Notes: a model not told the origin generated them from the letters alone. Shown: positions 1-10,876, counted from the stretch's first letter. The stretch is DNA of 64,000 nucleotides from a bacterium M00.F.Ca.ET.205.01.1.1 (GCA_004791255.1 SRUQ01000006.1:248001-312000); one strand, 5' to 3'. A program made the numbers and translations.

Positions 1-580
1 CGGCAGCACCCGCGCGCCGCGCGCTGAGGATGGACAAGAGACCGATCGGTCCACAGCCGGTGACCAGCACGCGCTTGCCCAGCATCTCGCCGGCGCGGCG
101 CGTGGCATGGAGGCAGACCGCCAGCGGTTCGGCCATCGCCGCTTCGCCGGCGCTCAGCCCATCCGCCGGCACACATTGCGAGGCATCCGCCACCAGCCTT
201 TCGCGGAACGCGCCCTGGATGTGCGGGAACGGCATGGCGCTGCCATAGAAGCGCATGTTGAGGCACTGGTTGTGCATGCCTTCACGGCAGTAGCGGCAGC
301 TGTAGCAGGGCCGCGACGGCGACACGGCTACCAGCTGGCCCACCGCTAGCCCGCTGACGCCGGAGCCGAGCCTCTCGATGACGCCGGAGACCTCATGGCC
401 CAGAATCATCGGCTCCTTCAGCCGCACGGTTCCGAAGCCGCCGTGATTGTAGTAGTGCAGGTCGCTGCCGCAGATGCCGCCGGCGGCAAGACGCAACAGC
501 ACCTGGCCTGGCCCCGGTTCCTCGACCGGACGGTCCTCGATGCGAAGGTCCTTGGCGGCGTGGATGACGATCGACTTCAT
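1..580 (-). CDS. idnD: L-idonate 5-dehydrogenase, 3' part cut by window edge
   Basis: Zinc-dependent medium-chain dehydrogenase that would oxidise L-idonate to 5-keto-D-gluconate in the cytoplasm. Reading leftward from the ATG at 580, the visible 193 residues carry the catalytic-zinc motif GICGSDLHYY, the GHE motif (MILGHEVSGV), the structural-zinc cysteine cluster (CYSCRYC, then a further Cys) and the start of the Rossmann fold (VLVTGCGPIG). The C-terminal part lies beyond base 1. It is followed 70 bp upstream by a same-strand hydroxyacid dehydrogenase and faces idnO and gntK across a gluconate-type operator, which supports idonate over another polyol as substrate. Specificity is inferred from family resemblance and context. 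Confidence 0.9.
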   Translation of the reverse strand, partial: MKSIVIHAAKDLRIEDRPVEEPGPGQVLLRLAAGGICGSDLHYYNHGGFGTVRLKEPMILGHEVSGVIERLGSGVSGLAVGQLVAVSPSRPCYSCRYCREGMHNQCLNMRFYGSAMPFPHIQGAFRERLVADASQCVPADGLSAGEAAMAEPLAVCLHATRRAGEMLGKRVLVTGCGPIGLLSILSARRAGAA

Positions 581-650
581 GGCGCAGCTCCCTAAGCAAT
601 TGCAGGAAAGGCGCGTAACGGCTTTGTGCCTGCACGCGCGCGGGACGGAT

Positions 651-1598
651 TCAAAGCACCGGGGTCAGCAGCGCCTGCCCGGCAAAATGGGCGGCAAGGT
701 TGTCCCGCACCAGTCTGCCCATCGCCTTGCGCGTTTCGATCGTCCCGGAGGCATGGTGCGGCTGCAGCAGCACATTGTCGAGCGCCAGGAAGCGCGGATT
801 GAGCTTCGGCTCGCCTTCGAAGACGTCGAGCGCGGCGCAACCCAGCCTTTTCTTTTCGAGCGCGTCGAGCAGCGCCTCCTCGTCGATGTTGGAGGCGCGC
901 GAAATGTTGATCAGCATGCCGTCCTCGCCGAGTGCCGCGATCACCTCCCGATTGACGATGTGGCGCGTTGCGGCGGAAGCGGCAAGCGTCACGAACAGGA
1001 AGTCCGAACGCCTGGCCAGAGCGACCGGATCCGCGATGAACTCCCAATCTCCGGCAAAATCCTTCCGCGTCGGGCCGGTGTAGGCGATGTCCATGCCAAA
1101 GCCGGCGAGGCGCTGCGCCACCGCATGGCCGATCCGGCCAAGGCCGAGCACGCCGGCGCGCCGGCCCCAGACGCGGCGCTTGAGCGGATAGAGCCCCTTG
1201 GCCGCCCAGCTGCCGTCGCGCACCCAGCGTTCCGCCCCGATCATGCCGCGCGACAGGCACAGCATCATGGCGATGCCGAGATCGGCGACGTCGTTGGTCA
1301 GCACGTCGGGTGTGTTGGTGACGCGTATGCCCCGCTCCCGGCATGCGGCGAGATCGACCGCGTCGAAGCCGACGCCGTAGACGGAGATGACTTCGAGCGC
1401 AGGGCAGGCTTCGATGATAGCGCGGCTGGCGCCGAGCTCACCGCGCGTAGCGATGCCGCGCACAAGCAGCCCGACCTCGGCGAGAAAGGCCGGCTTGTCG
1501 GAGGCCTCGAAATAACGATGCACCTCGAAGGCTTCGTTGAGCGGCTCCTCGTCCCATGCAGGATAGGGTCCAATTTGAAGGATGTGAGGCCGCTGCAT
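651..1598 (-). CDS. D-isomer-specific 2-hydroxyacid dehydrogenase (2-ketoaldonate/hydroxypyruvate reductase type)
   Basis: NAD(P)H-dependent reductase of the GhrB/glyoxylate reductase family, 315 residues from ATG 1598 (MQRPHILQIGP). An in-frame upstream start at 1643 would overlap the operator, so the shorter start is preferred. The nucleotide-binding motif GLGRIG sits mid-protein, and the catalytic set is readable: Arg in NISRAS, Glu in the VFEGEP loop and His in LQPHHASGT. Next to idnD/idnO/gntK it most likely reduces 2-keto-D-gluconate or a related 2-ketoaldonate to an aldonate that gntK can then use; hydroxypyruvate or glyoxylate reduction is the alternative. It shares the control region with the divergent idnO. 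Confidence 0.88.
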   Translation of the reverse strand: MQRPHILQIGPYPAWDEEPLNEAFEVHRYFEASDKPAFLAEVGLLVRGIATRGELGASRAIIEACPALEVISVYGVGFDAVDLAACRERGIRVTNTPDVLTNDVADLGIAMMLCLSRGMIGAERWVRDGSWAAKGLYPLKRRVWGRRAGVLGLGRIGHAVAQRLAGFGMDIAYTGPTRKDFAGDWEFIADPVALARRSDFLFVTLAASAATRHIVNREVIAALGEDGMLINISRASNIDEEALLDALEKKRLGCAALDVFEGEPKLNPRFLALDNVLLQPHHASGTIETRKAMGRLVRDNLAAHFAGQALLTPVL

Positions 1599-1617
1599 CG
1601 GTTTTGCTCCACTTGAC

Positions 1618-1646
1618 TTGACAGCAGATGTTATCGATAACATAAC
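1618..1646 (+). promoter_or_regulatory. Putative sigma70 promoter of idnO
   Basis: TTGACA at 1618-1623, a 17-base spacer and CATAAC at 1641-1646, 40 bases before the idnO start. The match is 6/6 in the -35 box and 4/6 in the -10 box. The operator palindrome (1628-1643) fills the spacer and enters the -10, so a bound repressor would exclude polymerase. Confidence 0.6.
1628..1643. promoter_or_regulatory. Gluconate/idonate repressor operator (GntR/IdnR type)
   Basis: ATGTTATCGATAACAT is a perfect 16-base palindrome. It differs only at the centre from the known E. coli GntR/IdnR operator (ATGTTA-CCSG-TAACAT). It lies between the divergent hydroxyacid dehydrogenase and idnO, on top of the idnO promoter. 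The LacI-family regulator expected to bind it is not in the window. Confidence 0.75.
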
Positions 1647-1685
1647 AGCGTTGCAGCGCGCGAGGCAATCAGGAAAATCAGCTTT

Positions 1686-2441
1686 ATGTCATCCAGTTTG
1701 TTCGATCTCACCGGGCGCAGGGCGCTCGTCACCGGCTCCTCGCAGGGCATCGGATTTGCGCTTGCCAAAGGCCTGGCGCAAGCCGGCGCCAAGGTGGTTG
1801 TCAACGGCCGCGACGAGGCAAGGCTCAGCGGTGCGGCGGCCGCGATTCCCGGCGCGCAGACACTTGCCTTCGACGCCACCGACCATGACGCGGTCCGCGC
1901 CGCCATCGACGCCTTCGAGCGCGACAACGGGCCGATCGACATACTGGTCAACAATGCCGGCATGCAGTTCCGCACGCCCCTTGAGGACTTCCCAGCCGAT
2001 GCGTTCGAGCGGCTGCTGCAGACCAACGTCGCCAGCGTCTTCCATGTCGGCCAGGCCGTGGCGCGGCACATGATCGGCCGCGGCCGCGGCAAGATCATCA
2101 ACATCGCCTCGGTGCAGACCGCGCTCGCCCGCCCAGGCATCGCCCCCTACACGGCGACCAAGGGCGCGGTCGGCAACCTCACCAAGGGCATGGCGACCGA
2201 CTGGGCCAAACATGGCCTGCAATGCAACGCGATCGCGCCCGGCTATTTCGACACGCCGCTCAACGCGGCCCTGGTCGCCGACCCGGCCTTCAGCGGCTGG
2301 CTGGAAAAGCGCACCCCGGCCGGCCGCTGGGGCAAGGTCGAAGAACTGGTCGGCGCCTGCGTCTTCCTGGCCTCCGATGCATCCTCCTTTGTCAACGGGC
2401 ACATTCTCTATGTCGATGGCGGCATCACGGCTTCTATCTGA
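1686..2441 (+). CDS. idnO: Gluconate 5-dehydrogenase (5-keto-D-gluconate reductase), SDR family
   Basis: Classical short-chain dehydrogenase, 251 residues, that interconverts 5-keto-D-gluconate and D-gluconate with NAD(P)H. Visible motifs are the cofactor loop TGSSQGIG near residues 17-24, NNAG, a catalytic Ser in the NIASVQ strand and the YTATK active-site pair (Tyr, then Lys four residues on), followed by the NAIAPG stretch. An AGGAAA ribosome site lies just before ATG 1686. It is the first gene of a four-gene rightward operon (idnO, gntK, hydroxyacid dehydrogenase, small barrel protein) and is repressed through the overlapping operator. Confidence 0.92.
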   Translation: MSSSLFDLTGRRALVTGSSQGIGFALAKGLAQAGAKVVVNGRDEARLSGAAAAIPGAQTLAFDATDHDAVRAAIDAFERDNGPIDILVNNAGMQFRTPLEDFPADAFERLLQTNVASVFHVGQAVARHMIGRGRGKIINIASVQTALARPGIAPYTATKGAVGNLTKGMATDWAKHGLQCNAIAPGYFDTPLNAALVADPAFSGWLEKRTPAGRWGKVEELVGACVFLASDASSFVNGHILYVDGGITASI

Positions 2442-2946
2442 TCCGCCGCCGCGCATGGTCGTCATGGGCGTTACCGGTTCGGGCAAGACGACGATCGGCG
2501 AGGCGCTGGCCGATGCGATCGGCGCGACCTATGTCGACGGCGACCGGCTGCATCCCGAGGCCAACATCGCCAAGATGAGCGCCGGCATTCCGCTTGACGA
2601 CGCCGACCGCTGGCCATGGCTGGCGAAGGTCGGCGAAACACTGCGGCAGCGGGCGGCTCCGGTCATCGTCGGCTGCTCGGCGCTGAAGCGCGCCTACCGC
2701 GATTTCATCACCGAACGGGCCGGCACGCCGGTGCTGTTCATCTATCTCGACGGGTCGCGCGAGCTGATCTCGCGGCGCATGCATGAGCGTAGCGGCCACT
2801 TCATGCCGACCAGCCTGCTCGACAGCCAGTTCGCGACGCTGGAAGTGCCGGCAAAGGACGAAAACACGATCGCCGTATCAATCGACGCCTCGCTCGAGGC
2901 GATCGTTGCCGACATAAGGGCGAGGTTGGAGGAGCGGACTTCATGA
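2416..2946 (+). CDS. gntK: Gluconokinase
   Basis: Phosphorylates D-gluconate to 6-phosphogluconate for the Entner-Doudoroff or pentose phosphate routes. The protein has about 176 residues. It shows a P-loop GVTGSGKTT near the N-terminus, the family motif DGDRLHP, the PLDDADRWPW stretch and CSALKRAYRD, all typical of small GntK/IdnK kinases. The start is ambiguous: ATG at 2410, 2416 or 2455 are all in frame; 2416 gives a 26-base overlap with idnO. Its stop overlaps the next gene by four bases (ATGA), so translation is probably coupled. Confidence 0.92.
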   Translation: MAASRLLSDPPPRMVVMGVTGSGKTTIGEALADAIGATYVDGDRLHPEANIAKMSAGIPLDDADRWPWLAKVGETLRQRAAPVIVGCSALKRAYRDFITERAGTPVLFIYLDGSRELISRRMHERSGHFMPTSLLDSQFATLEVPAKDENTIAVSIDASLEAIVADIRARLEERTS

Positions 2947-3830
2947 CCAACACAGTCGCGCTGATCGGCGCCGGCGCCATGGGTGGGGCGATCGGCGAAC
3001 GGCTGCTCGCCACCGGCAATCGCCTGTTCGTCTTCGATCCCGACAAGGCCAAGGTGGAGGTGCTGGTCGCCAAGGGCGCCGAGGCGGCGGCGAGTGCCGC
3101 GGCTGCGGCCGGCAAGGCCGGCTTCGTCATCCTCAGCCTCAATGCGGCGGCGATCGTGCGCCGCGCCGTGTTCGGCGACGGCGGCGTCGCCGCCGGGGCG
3201 AAGCCCGGCACGCTGATCATCGACATGTCGTCCATCGACCCAGACGCGACGCGCCAGCTGGCCGCCGACGCCCGCGAGCGGAGCTTCCGCTGGGTCGACA
3301 GCCCGCTGTCCGGCGGCGCGCCGAAAGCGCTGGTCGGCGAACTGACCCTGATGGCCGGCGGCGAAGCCGACGATATCGCCGACGCCCACAAGGTGCTGCG
3401 CGACGTCGCCAGCAACTACACCCATATGGGCCCGGCCGGTGCGGGCCAGACCACCAAGCTGATCAACCAGGTGCTGTGCGGCTTGAATTTCATGGCCGTG
3501 GCGGAGGCGACGCGGCTGGCGCTCGATGCCGGCGTCGACGCGCTCAAGATCCCGCAGGCGCTGAAAGGCGGCCGCGCCGACAGTGCCATCCTGCAGGAAT
3601 ACCTGCCGCGCTTCGTCACCCGCGACTACCGGCGCACCGGCCGCATCGACAACATGGTCAAGGACCTCAACGCCGCCCAGGACCTGGCGCGGCGAACCCA
3701 CACGGCAATGCCGCTGACCGCCGTCTGTGCCGAGGTGCACCGGCTGCTGACGGCTGCCGGGCTGGGCGGCGAGGACCAGGCCGCATTAATGGAATTTTTC
3801 CGACGCAAGGACGAGGAGCACGAGACATGA
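2943..3830 (+). CDS. Beta-hydroxyacid dehydrogenase (3-hydroxyisobutyrate dehydrogenase superfamily)
   Basis: NAD(P)-dependent oxidoreductase of 295 residues related to tartronate semialdehyde reductase (GarR), 3-hydroxyisobutyrate dehydrogenase and L-threonate dehydrogenase. It begins with the Rossmann motif GAGAMG, has the substrate-binding DSPLSGG segment near residue 120 and the catalytic lysine in GQTTKLINQ near residue 170. It is translationally coupled to gntK upstream and to the small gene downstream by ATGA overlaps, so its substrate is probably an acid met during sugar-acid breakdown. The exact substrate cannot be read from the sequence. Confidence 0.88.
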   Translation: MTNTVALIGAGAMGGAIGERLLATGNRLFVFDPDKAKVEVLVAKGAEAAASAAAAAGKAGFVILSLNAAAIVRRAVFGDGGVAAGAKPGTLIIDMSSIDPDATRQLAADARERSFRWVDSPLSGGAPKALVGELTLMAGGEADDIADAHKVLRDVASNYTHMGPAGAGQTTKLINQVLCGLNFMAVAEATRLALDAGVDALKIPQALKGGRADSAILQEYLPRFVTRDYRRTGRIDNMVKDLNAAQDLARRTHTAMPLTAVCAEVHRLLTAAGLGGEDQAALMEFFRRKDEEHET

Positions 3831-4168
3831 TCACACGCTATGCACTGTTCGAGGGCAAGGTGAAGGACGGTGAGACCGAGGCGTTCCGCAGGGACGTGAT
3901 CGAGACCATCCTGCCCAAATGGAAAGCCTTCCCCGGCGCGCTCGACGTGCGCGTCAGCTTCGCCGAGAAGCGCGACGATGGCGCGCCGGAGTTTCCGATG
4001 ATCCTGGCGATCAACTACCCCGACATGGCGGCGGTCGACGCCGCCCTTGCCAGCCCCGTCCGCGCAGAATCCCGTGCCGCGACCGAGGCGGTTCTGGGCC
4101 GGTATTTCGAGGGCCGCATCCACCACCACGTCACCATCGCCAACGAGTTTCCTCTCGCCGGCAGTTGA
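3827..4168 (+). CDS. Small protein, probable dimeric alpha/beta-barrel (EthD/monooxygenase-like)
   Basis: 113-residue cytoplasmic protein without signal or membrane segment, starting inside the stop of the preceding gene (ATGA). The alternation of short strands and helices, the N-terminal TRYALFEGKVKDG strand and a C-terminal histidine run (IHHHVT) resemble the ferredoxin-like dimeric barrels of the EthD/ABM group. No catalytic residue can be assigned. As the last gene of the idonate/gluconate operon it may isomerise or bind an intermediate, but this is only context. Confidence 0.75.
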   Translation: MITRYALFEGKVKDGETEAFRRDVIETILPKWKAFPGALDVRVSFAEKRDDGAPEFPMILAINYPDMAAVDAALASPVRAESRAATEAVLGRYFEGRIHHHVTIANEFPLAGS

Positions 4169-4306
4169 CGCTGCCGGCAACAGGCAGCGGCATAGCGCCT
4201 TGACGAAGTCAGCAGGGATGGAAAGCTGCGGCGCACCAACGAAATCTTAATGTAAATGAAGCGTAATCCCGACCATTAAAATAATGCGTATGTGTTGGGG
4301 TTGCGC

Positions 4307-6643
<2,337 letters not shown>

Positions 6644-7099
6644 TCTCAGACGGTGCGTCCAGGCGGTAGCGACGCATCCAGTCGAGGCTTGTCTCGTCGG
6701 CAAGCTTTGCCACACCAGGTTTTACATCCCCAGGGTTCGGCGGTTGGATGCCGAGCGCCCGGCATATGGAAACCAGCGTTGCGGCCGGGTTGCCTGAAAA
6801 GCCGCTCATAGCCGATCCGCAGCGGCTCTATGCCTTGTTGTGCAAACCAGATGTTCCAGGCCGCGTCATACGCTTCGAGTTCCGTTACTTCGGCCTGGAT
6901 GCGCTGGAAGTCATACAGTGGTTCCCCTGGCGGCCCCACCCTTTCGATCTCGGTTCCATCGGGAGCGACATGCCAAAGGCCGGTCTGCTCCGCCTTGACC
7001 AAGGACACCGCCTGGGCAAGCTTGTCCTCACGCGACAGGTGCAAGTAGAGCACACGACGGGCGGCTTCCCGCGACGTCTCAAGAGAACCGGATAGCGAA

Positions 7100-7705
7100 A
7101 TGGATGTAACCGGAACCGACATAAACAATTCCTCGCTGCAGCGAGCGGTCACCATCGTCGCGCTCGCCAACGTCGCTTATTTCGGGGTGGAATTCGCGGT
7201 GGCCCTGGCTATCGGGTCGGTGTCGCTTTTTGCGGACTCCGTCGACTTCCTGGAGGACGCCGCGGTCAATTTCCTGATCCTGCTCGCTCTTGGTTGGTCG
7301 GTCCGCGCCCGCGCCCGCATGGGCATGGCTCTGGCCGCCATCCTGCTCGTTCCAGCGCTGGCAACGGTCTGGATGGCCTGGCAGAAGTTCACCGTTCCGA
7401 TCGCACCGGAGCCCTTCGCGCTCTCATTGACCGGTCTTGGCGCTCTGGTCGTCAATCTGAGCTGCGCATTCCTGCTCGCCCGGTTCCGTCATCACAGTGG
7501 AAGCATGACCAAGGCCGCGTTCTTGTCCGCTCGCAACGACGCGATCGCGAACGTGGCTATTGTGGGCGCGGGGTTGGTCACGGCCTTCTTGTGGATTTCG
7601 GCGTGGCCGGACCTGATTGTCGGACTCGGCATCGCGGCCATGAACGTCGATGCGGCACATGAGGTATGGACAGCCGCTCGGCAGGAGCATCGGGAAGCAG
7701 CTTGA
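7100..7705 (+). CDS. Cation-efflux-like (CDF) integral membrane protein, transmembrane domain only
   Basis: 201 residues with about five to six hydrophobic helices. The helix carrying SVSLFADSVDFLEDA matches the first metal-site helix of cation diffusion facilitators (usually S-x-x-L-x-A-D-S-x-x-x-x-x-D), and ARNDAIAN matches the later helix in which CDFs carry the second metal-binding Asp. The C-terminal cytoplasmic domain of full-length (about 300-residue) CDF proteins is lacking, as in the short rhizobial cation transporter family. A divalent metal substrate is likely but not determined. Its 5' end sits where the sulfotransferase remnant breaks off. Confidence 0.8.
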   Translation: MDVTGTDINNSSLQRAVTIVALANVAYFGVEFAVALAIGSVSLFADSVDFLEDAAVNFLILLALGWSVRARARMGMALAAILLVPALATVWMAWQKFTVPIAPEPFALSLTGLGALVVNLSCAFLLARFRHHSGSMTKAAFLSARNDAIANVAIVGAGLVTAFLWISAWPDLIVGLGIAAMNVDAAHEVWTAARQEHREAA

Positions 7706-7810
7706 CCTTGAGCGGGGGTGTCGCATTGAGACCACAGACCTCTTCGAGACGCGCTTGTCTGGGTGATTGCCGGGCCTATTGCCGAACCCCCGGGCGGATG
7801 CGACGGGCGG

Positions 7811-8665
7811 CTACCGGTTGCGCACCACCACGCAGGCGCCGCCGACGCTTTGCAGCTTCCGGCAGATGACATTGGCGGCGGCGCGGTCGTCGACACCGAT
7901 CCTGACAGCATAAATGCCGCGCCGGCCGATCGGCGTGCGCACCCGGCTAACCACCGGATCATGGCCGCTAAGCAATGCCGGAAACCGGCTCCGCACCCGC
8001 ACCCACTGGCCGACCGCCGCACTGCGGCGAAAATTGCCGGCCACCTGGATGCCCCACGGCTTTATGTTGATCGAGGCCATCGCCACGGTGCGCGACATGA
8101 TCACCGGCAGCTTGCGGCAGGCAACAGTGAAGTCCAGCTTGGCGTCGAGCGGCTCGACCTTTCCGGCATAGGCGCGGTCGGCGAACTTGTCGACCGGCTC
8201 GCCCATGACGTCGAAGACGTAGCTCTCCGTCTCCATCGGCAGGAAGCCGCCTGAGTCCAGCCAGCGCGACACCCGGCTTTCGCCGGCATTGTAGGCCGCG
8301 GCCGCCAGGCCAAGATTGCCATAGCTGGTTTTCATCTCAGCGAGATATCTCGCCGAGGCCGGGATCGCCTGGTCGATATCGAAGGAATTGGCGAGCCCGC
8401 GCATCTTGGCGGTGCCGGGCATGAATTGGGCGATGCCTTCGGCGCCGACGGGGCTCACGGCATTGGGGTCGAAACGGCTTTCCTTCCAGATCAGCCGGGC
8501 GAAGAAATCGCGTGGCAGGCCGTTCTGGTCGGCATGAGCCTCAATCAGAGTGCAGACCCGTTCGATCAGCCTTTGTTTGGCGGATCGCGGCGGATCGGCC
8601 TGGACGAGCGTCGACCAGCCCAGCCCGCAGAGCAGGATCAGCGTTGCCCGGAGCAAACGCTGCAT
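7811..8665 (-). CDS. Exported lytic transglycosylase with C-terminal SPOR-like segment
   Basis: Peptidoglycan-cleaving SLT-domain enzyme of 284 residues. ATG 8665 gives a clean signal peptide (residues 1-23, ending VQA). The catalytic glutamate is Glu62 in WKESRFDPNAVS, followed by GIAQFMPGTA and AAYNAGESRV, the family signatures. The last about 40 residues (GIYAVRIGVDDR to ACVVVRNR) look like a SPOR-type repeat that would bind denuded septal glycan. It starts five bases after the ispG stop and is probably co-transcribed with it. Confidence 0.88.
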   Translation of the reverse strand: MQRLLRATLILLCGLGWSTLVQADPPRSAKQRLIERVCTLIEAHADQNGLPRDFFARLIWKESRFDPNAVSPVGAEGIAQFMPGTAKMRGLANSFDIDQAIPASARYLAEMKTSYGNLGLAAAAYNAGESRVSRWLDSGGFLPMETESYVFDVMGEPVDKFADRAYAGKVEPLDAKLDFTVACRKLPVIMSRTVAMASINIKPWGIQVAGNFRRSAAVGQWVRVRSRFPALLSGHDPVVSRVRTPIGRRGIYAVRIGVDDRAAANVICRKLQSVGGACVVVRNR

Positions 8666-8670
8666 CCGGC

Positions 8671-9924
8671 CTACTCGGCCGCGGCTTTGCCGCCGCGCCC
8701 GAACCTCTGTTCGATATAGTCGGCGACCATCTTCTCGAAATCCGCGGCGATCGACGGGCCGCGCAGCGTCGCCGCCTTCTTGCCGTCGACGAACACCGGC
8801 GCCGTCGGCGTCTCGCCGGTGCCGGGCAGCGAAATGCCGATATCGGCATGCTTTGACTCGCCGGGGCCGTTGACGATGCAGCCCATCACCGCAACCTTGA
8901 GGTTTTCGACGCCAGGATATTTCTCGCGCCACACCGGCATGTTTTTACGCAGGTCCGCCTGGATATTCTGCGCCAATTCCTGGAACACCGTCGAGGTGGT
9001 GCGGCCGCAGCCGGGGCAGGCCGCGACGATCGGTACGAATTGCCGGAAACCCATGGTCTGCAGCAGTTCCTGCGACACCTGCACCTCGCGCGTACGATCG
9101 CCATTGGGCTCCGGCGTCAGCGAGATGCGGATGGTGTCGCCGATGCCTTGCTGCAGCAGGATGCCCATCGCGGCCGACGAAGCGACGATGCCTTTCGAGC
9201 CCATGCCGGCCTCGGTGAGGCCGAGATGCAGCGCGTGGTCGGAGCGGGTGGCGAGCTCGGTGTAGACGGCGATCAGGTCCTGCACGCCGCTGACCTTGGC
9301 CGACAGGATGATCTTGTCGCGGCCAAGCCCGATCTCTTCGGCCAGCTCGGCCGACAGGATCGCCGACTGCACGATCGCCTCGCGCGTCACTTCCTGCGCC
9401 GTCAGCGGAAAGCCCTTGTCCTGGTTGTCGTCCATCAGCCGGGTCAGAAGCTCCTGGTCGAGCGAGCCCCAGTTGACGCCGATGCGCACCGGCTTGTCGT
9501 GCTTGATCGCCATCTCGACGATCGCGGCGAACTGCCGGTCCTTCTTGTCCTTGAAGCCGACATTGCCCGGATTGATGCGGTATTTGGCCAGCGCCTCCGC
9601 GCAAGCCGGATGGTCCGCGAGCAGCTTGTGGCCGATATAGTGGAAGTCGCCGACCAGCGGAACGTTGACGCCGAGCCGCAGCAAGCGCTCATGGATGCGC
9701 GGCACGGCGGCCGCACTCTCGTCGCGGTCGACGGTGATGCGCACGATTTCGGAGCCGGCGCGATGCAGCGCCGCGACTTGCGCGACCGTCTGGTCGATAT
9801 CGGCCGTGTCGGTGTTGGTCATCGACTGCACGACAACAGGCGCGCCGCCACCGACGGCGACGCCGCCGACATCGACACCGACCGAGGTCCGGCGCGGGAA
9901 GGGAGAGGAAAAATATCCGGTCAT
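8671..9924 (-). CDS. ispG: 4-hydroxy-3-methylbut-2-en-1-yl diphosphate synthase
   Basis: GcpE/IspG, a [4Fe-4S] enzyme of the non-mevalonate isoprenoid pathway that converts MEcPP to HMBPP. 417 residues from ATG 9924; a GTG at 9972 would add 16 unlikely residues. The N-terminal TIM-barrel begins VQSMTNTDT. The C-terminal domain carries the cluster cysteines in ACPGCGRT and MGCIVNGPGE with the following conserved glutamate. Length and motifs are normal for the bacterial single-insert form. It is the first gene of a two-gene unit with the transglycosylase. Confidence 0.97.
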   Translation of the reverse strand: MTGYFSSPFPRRTSVGVDVGGVAVGGGAPVVVQSMTNTDTADIDQTVAQVAALHRAGSEIVRITVDRDESAAAVPRIHERLLRLGVNVPLVGDFHYIGHKLLADHPACAEALAKYRINPGNVGFKDKKDRQFAAIVEMAIKHDKPVRIGVNWGSLDQELLTRLMDDNQDKGFPLTAQEVTREAIVQSAILSAELAEEIGLGRDKIILSAKVSGVQDLIAVYTELATRSDHALHLGLTEAGMGSKGIVASSAAMGILLQQGIGDTIRISLTPEPNGDRTREVQVSQELLQTMGFRQFVPIVAACPGCGRTTSTVFQELAQNIQADLRKNMPVWREKYPGVENLKVAVMGCIVNGPGESKHADIGISLPGTGETPTAPVFVDGKKAATLRGPSIAADFEKMVADYIEQRFGRGGKAAAE

Positions 9925-10228
9925 GCCGGCAGCCTTTAATCTCTGGGGCGCCGCGCGTCCACTTGGACGCACAAGGCACGCGCCTAGCCTATGCGCTGAA
10001 GTCCGGGCATGAGGTGGAGGAGCAAAGATGGCTTGTCAATGGCGACAGCGCGCCTCTGGCCGCAATTGATCCCCGCTGAGGGGAGCAAGGCCAAGTCAAA
10101 ATGGGCCTGAATGAATATCAACCGCGGCTAGTGGGCAGGCGCTGAAAATCAAAAGCCACTGCACCGGCGGCGATTGCCGCCGGCAGGGAAGCCGCGGAAT
10201 GGCAAGCGGCCTATGGGTCAGTTGGACT
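9925..10228. other. Intergenic stretch upstream of ispG
   Basis: 304 bases with no convincing reading frame. It holds the ispG 5' region and, near 10164-10183, a GC-rich hairpin. No operator or small RNA could be recognised. Confidence 0.5.
10164..10183 (-). terminator. Hairpin, possible terminator of the leftward DUF465 gene
   Basis: CCGGCGGC/GCCGCCGG arms of eight bases around a four-base loop, 45 bases past the DUF465 stop. On the minus strand a T-rich stretch (GGCTTTTG) follows after seven bases, so this is a weak intrinsic terminator at best. Confidence 0.4.
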
Positions 10229-10402
10229 TCAGTGCTTGGTCGCCCTCAGTTTTTCAATCTCGTCCTTGAGTGCCAGCTTGCGTCGCTTGAGATTCACGAT
10301 TTCGAGGTCGTCGACCGATGGATGGTTCATCGCGTCATCGATTTCACGTTCGATGTCGCCGTGTTTCCGCTGCAACTCATCAAGATGGGATGCAAGAGAC
10401 AT
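10229..10402 (-). CDS. Small coiled-coil protein, DUF465/YdcH family
   Basis: 57-residue, charged, entirely helical protein. The family-type ending LKRRKLALKDEIEKLR and the N-terminal HLDELQRKHGDIEREI heptads match the DUF465/YdcH group, whose function is unknown. The start at 10402 was chosen because the heptad pattern begins immediately after it. It faces a second member of the same family at 10645 across a 242-base divergent promoter region. Confidence 0.85.
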   Translation of the reverse strand: MSLASHLDELQRKHGDIEREIDDAMNHPSVDDLEIVNLKRRKLALKDEIEKLRATKH

Positions 10403-10644
10403 GATTGGTTCTCCCTTTCATGGATTTCCTCGATTGCAGCCGTCAAAGGCGCGTCCACCGCCCGCTCGCTTCTGTGACGGCACAATGACACTGTGCCACC
10501 TTCGCGCAGCGATGTCGAATGATCCGTGGTAGCATTCCACGACAATGTGAAATGTGATAATGGCTGCGCGCCGGTGGCAGAAATTGCCACCCCCGCCCAA
10601 TCATGCCCATCAACGGGCGCCGCAGACGTGCAGACGGTTAAAGA

Positions 10645-10848
10645 ATGTCCGATCAGGAACAGGCCGATATTCGCCTCGAATTTTCCCGGCTGAAGCAGGA
10701 ACACGCCGATTTCGACGCCGCGATCAATGCGATGATCGCCACGAACTGCGATCCGCTGCAGATCCAGCGCATGAAGAAGAAGAAGCTGGCGCTGAAGGAC
10801 CGGCTGATGAAGCTGGAAGACAGGATCATTCCCGACATTATCGCGTAG
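10645..10848 (+). CDS. Second DUF465/YdcH-like small protein
   Basis: 67 residues, helical and charged. LQIQRMKKKKLALKDRLMKLED is the same C-terminal motif as in the divergent neighbour at 10229-10402 (shared LALKD core), preceded by a longer, more acidic N-terminal helix. Function is unknown. The two genes appear to be ancient paralogues kept head to head. Confidence 0.85.
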   Translation: MSDQEQADIRLEFSRLKQEHADFDAAINAMIATNCDPLQIQRMKKKKLALKDRLMKLEDRIIPDIIA

Positions 10849-10876
10849 AGCAATCGCGCCATAGCCGGTTTGTCGC

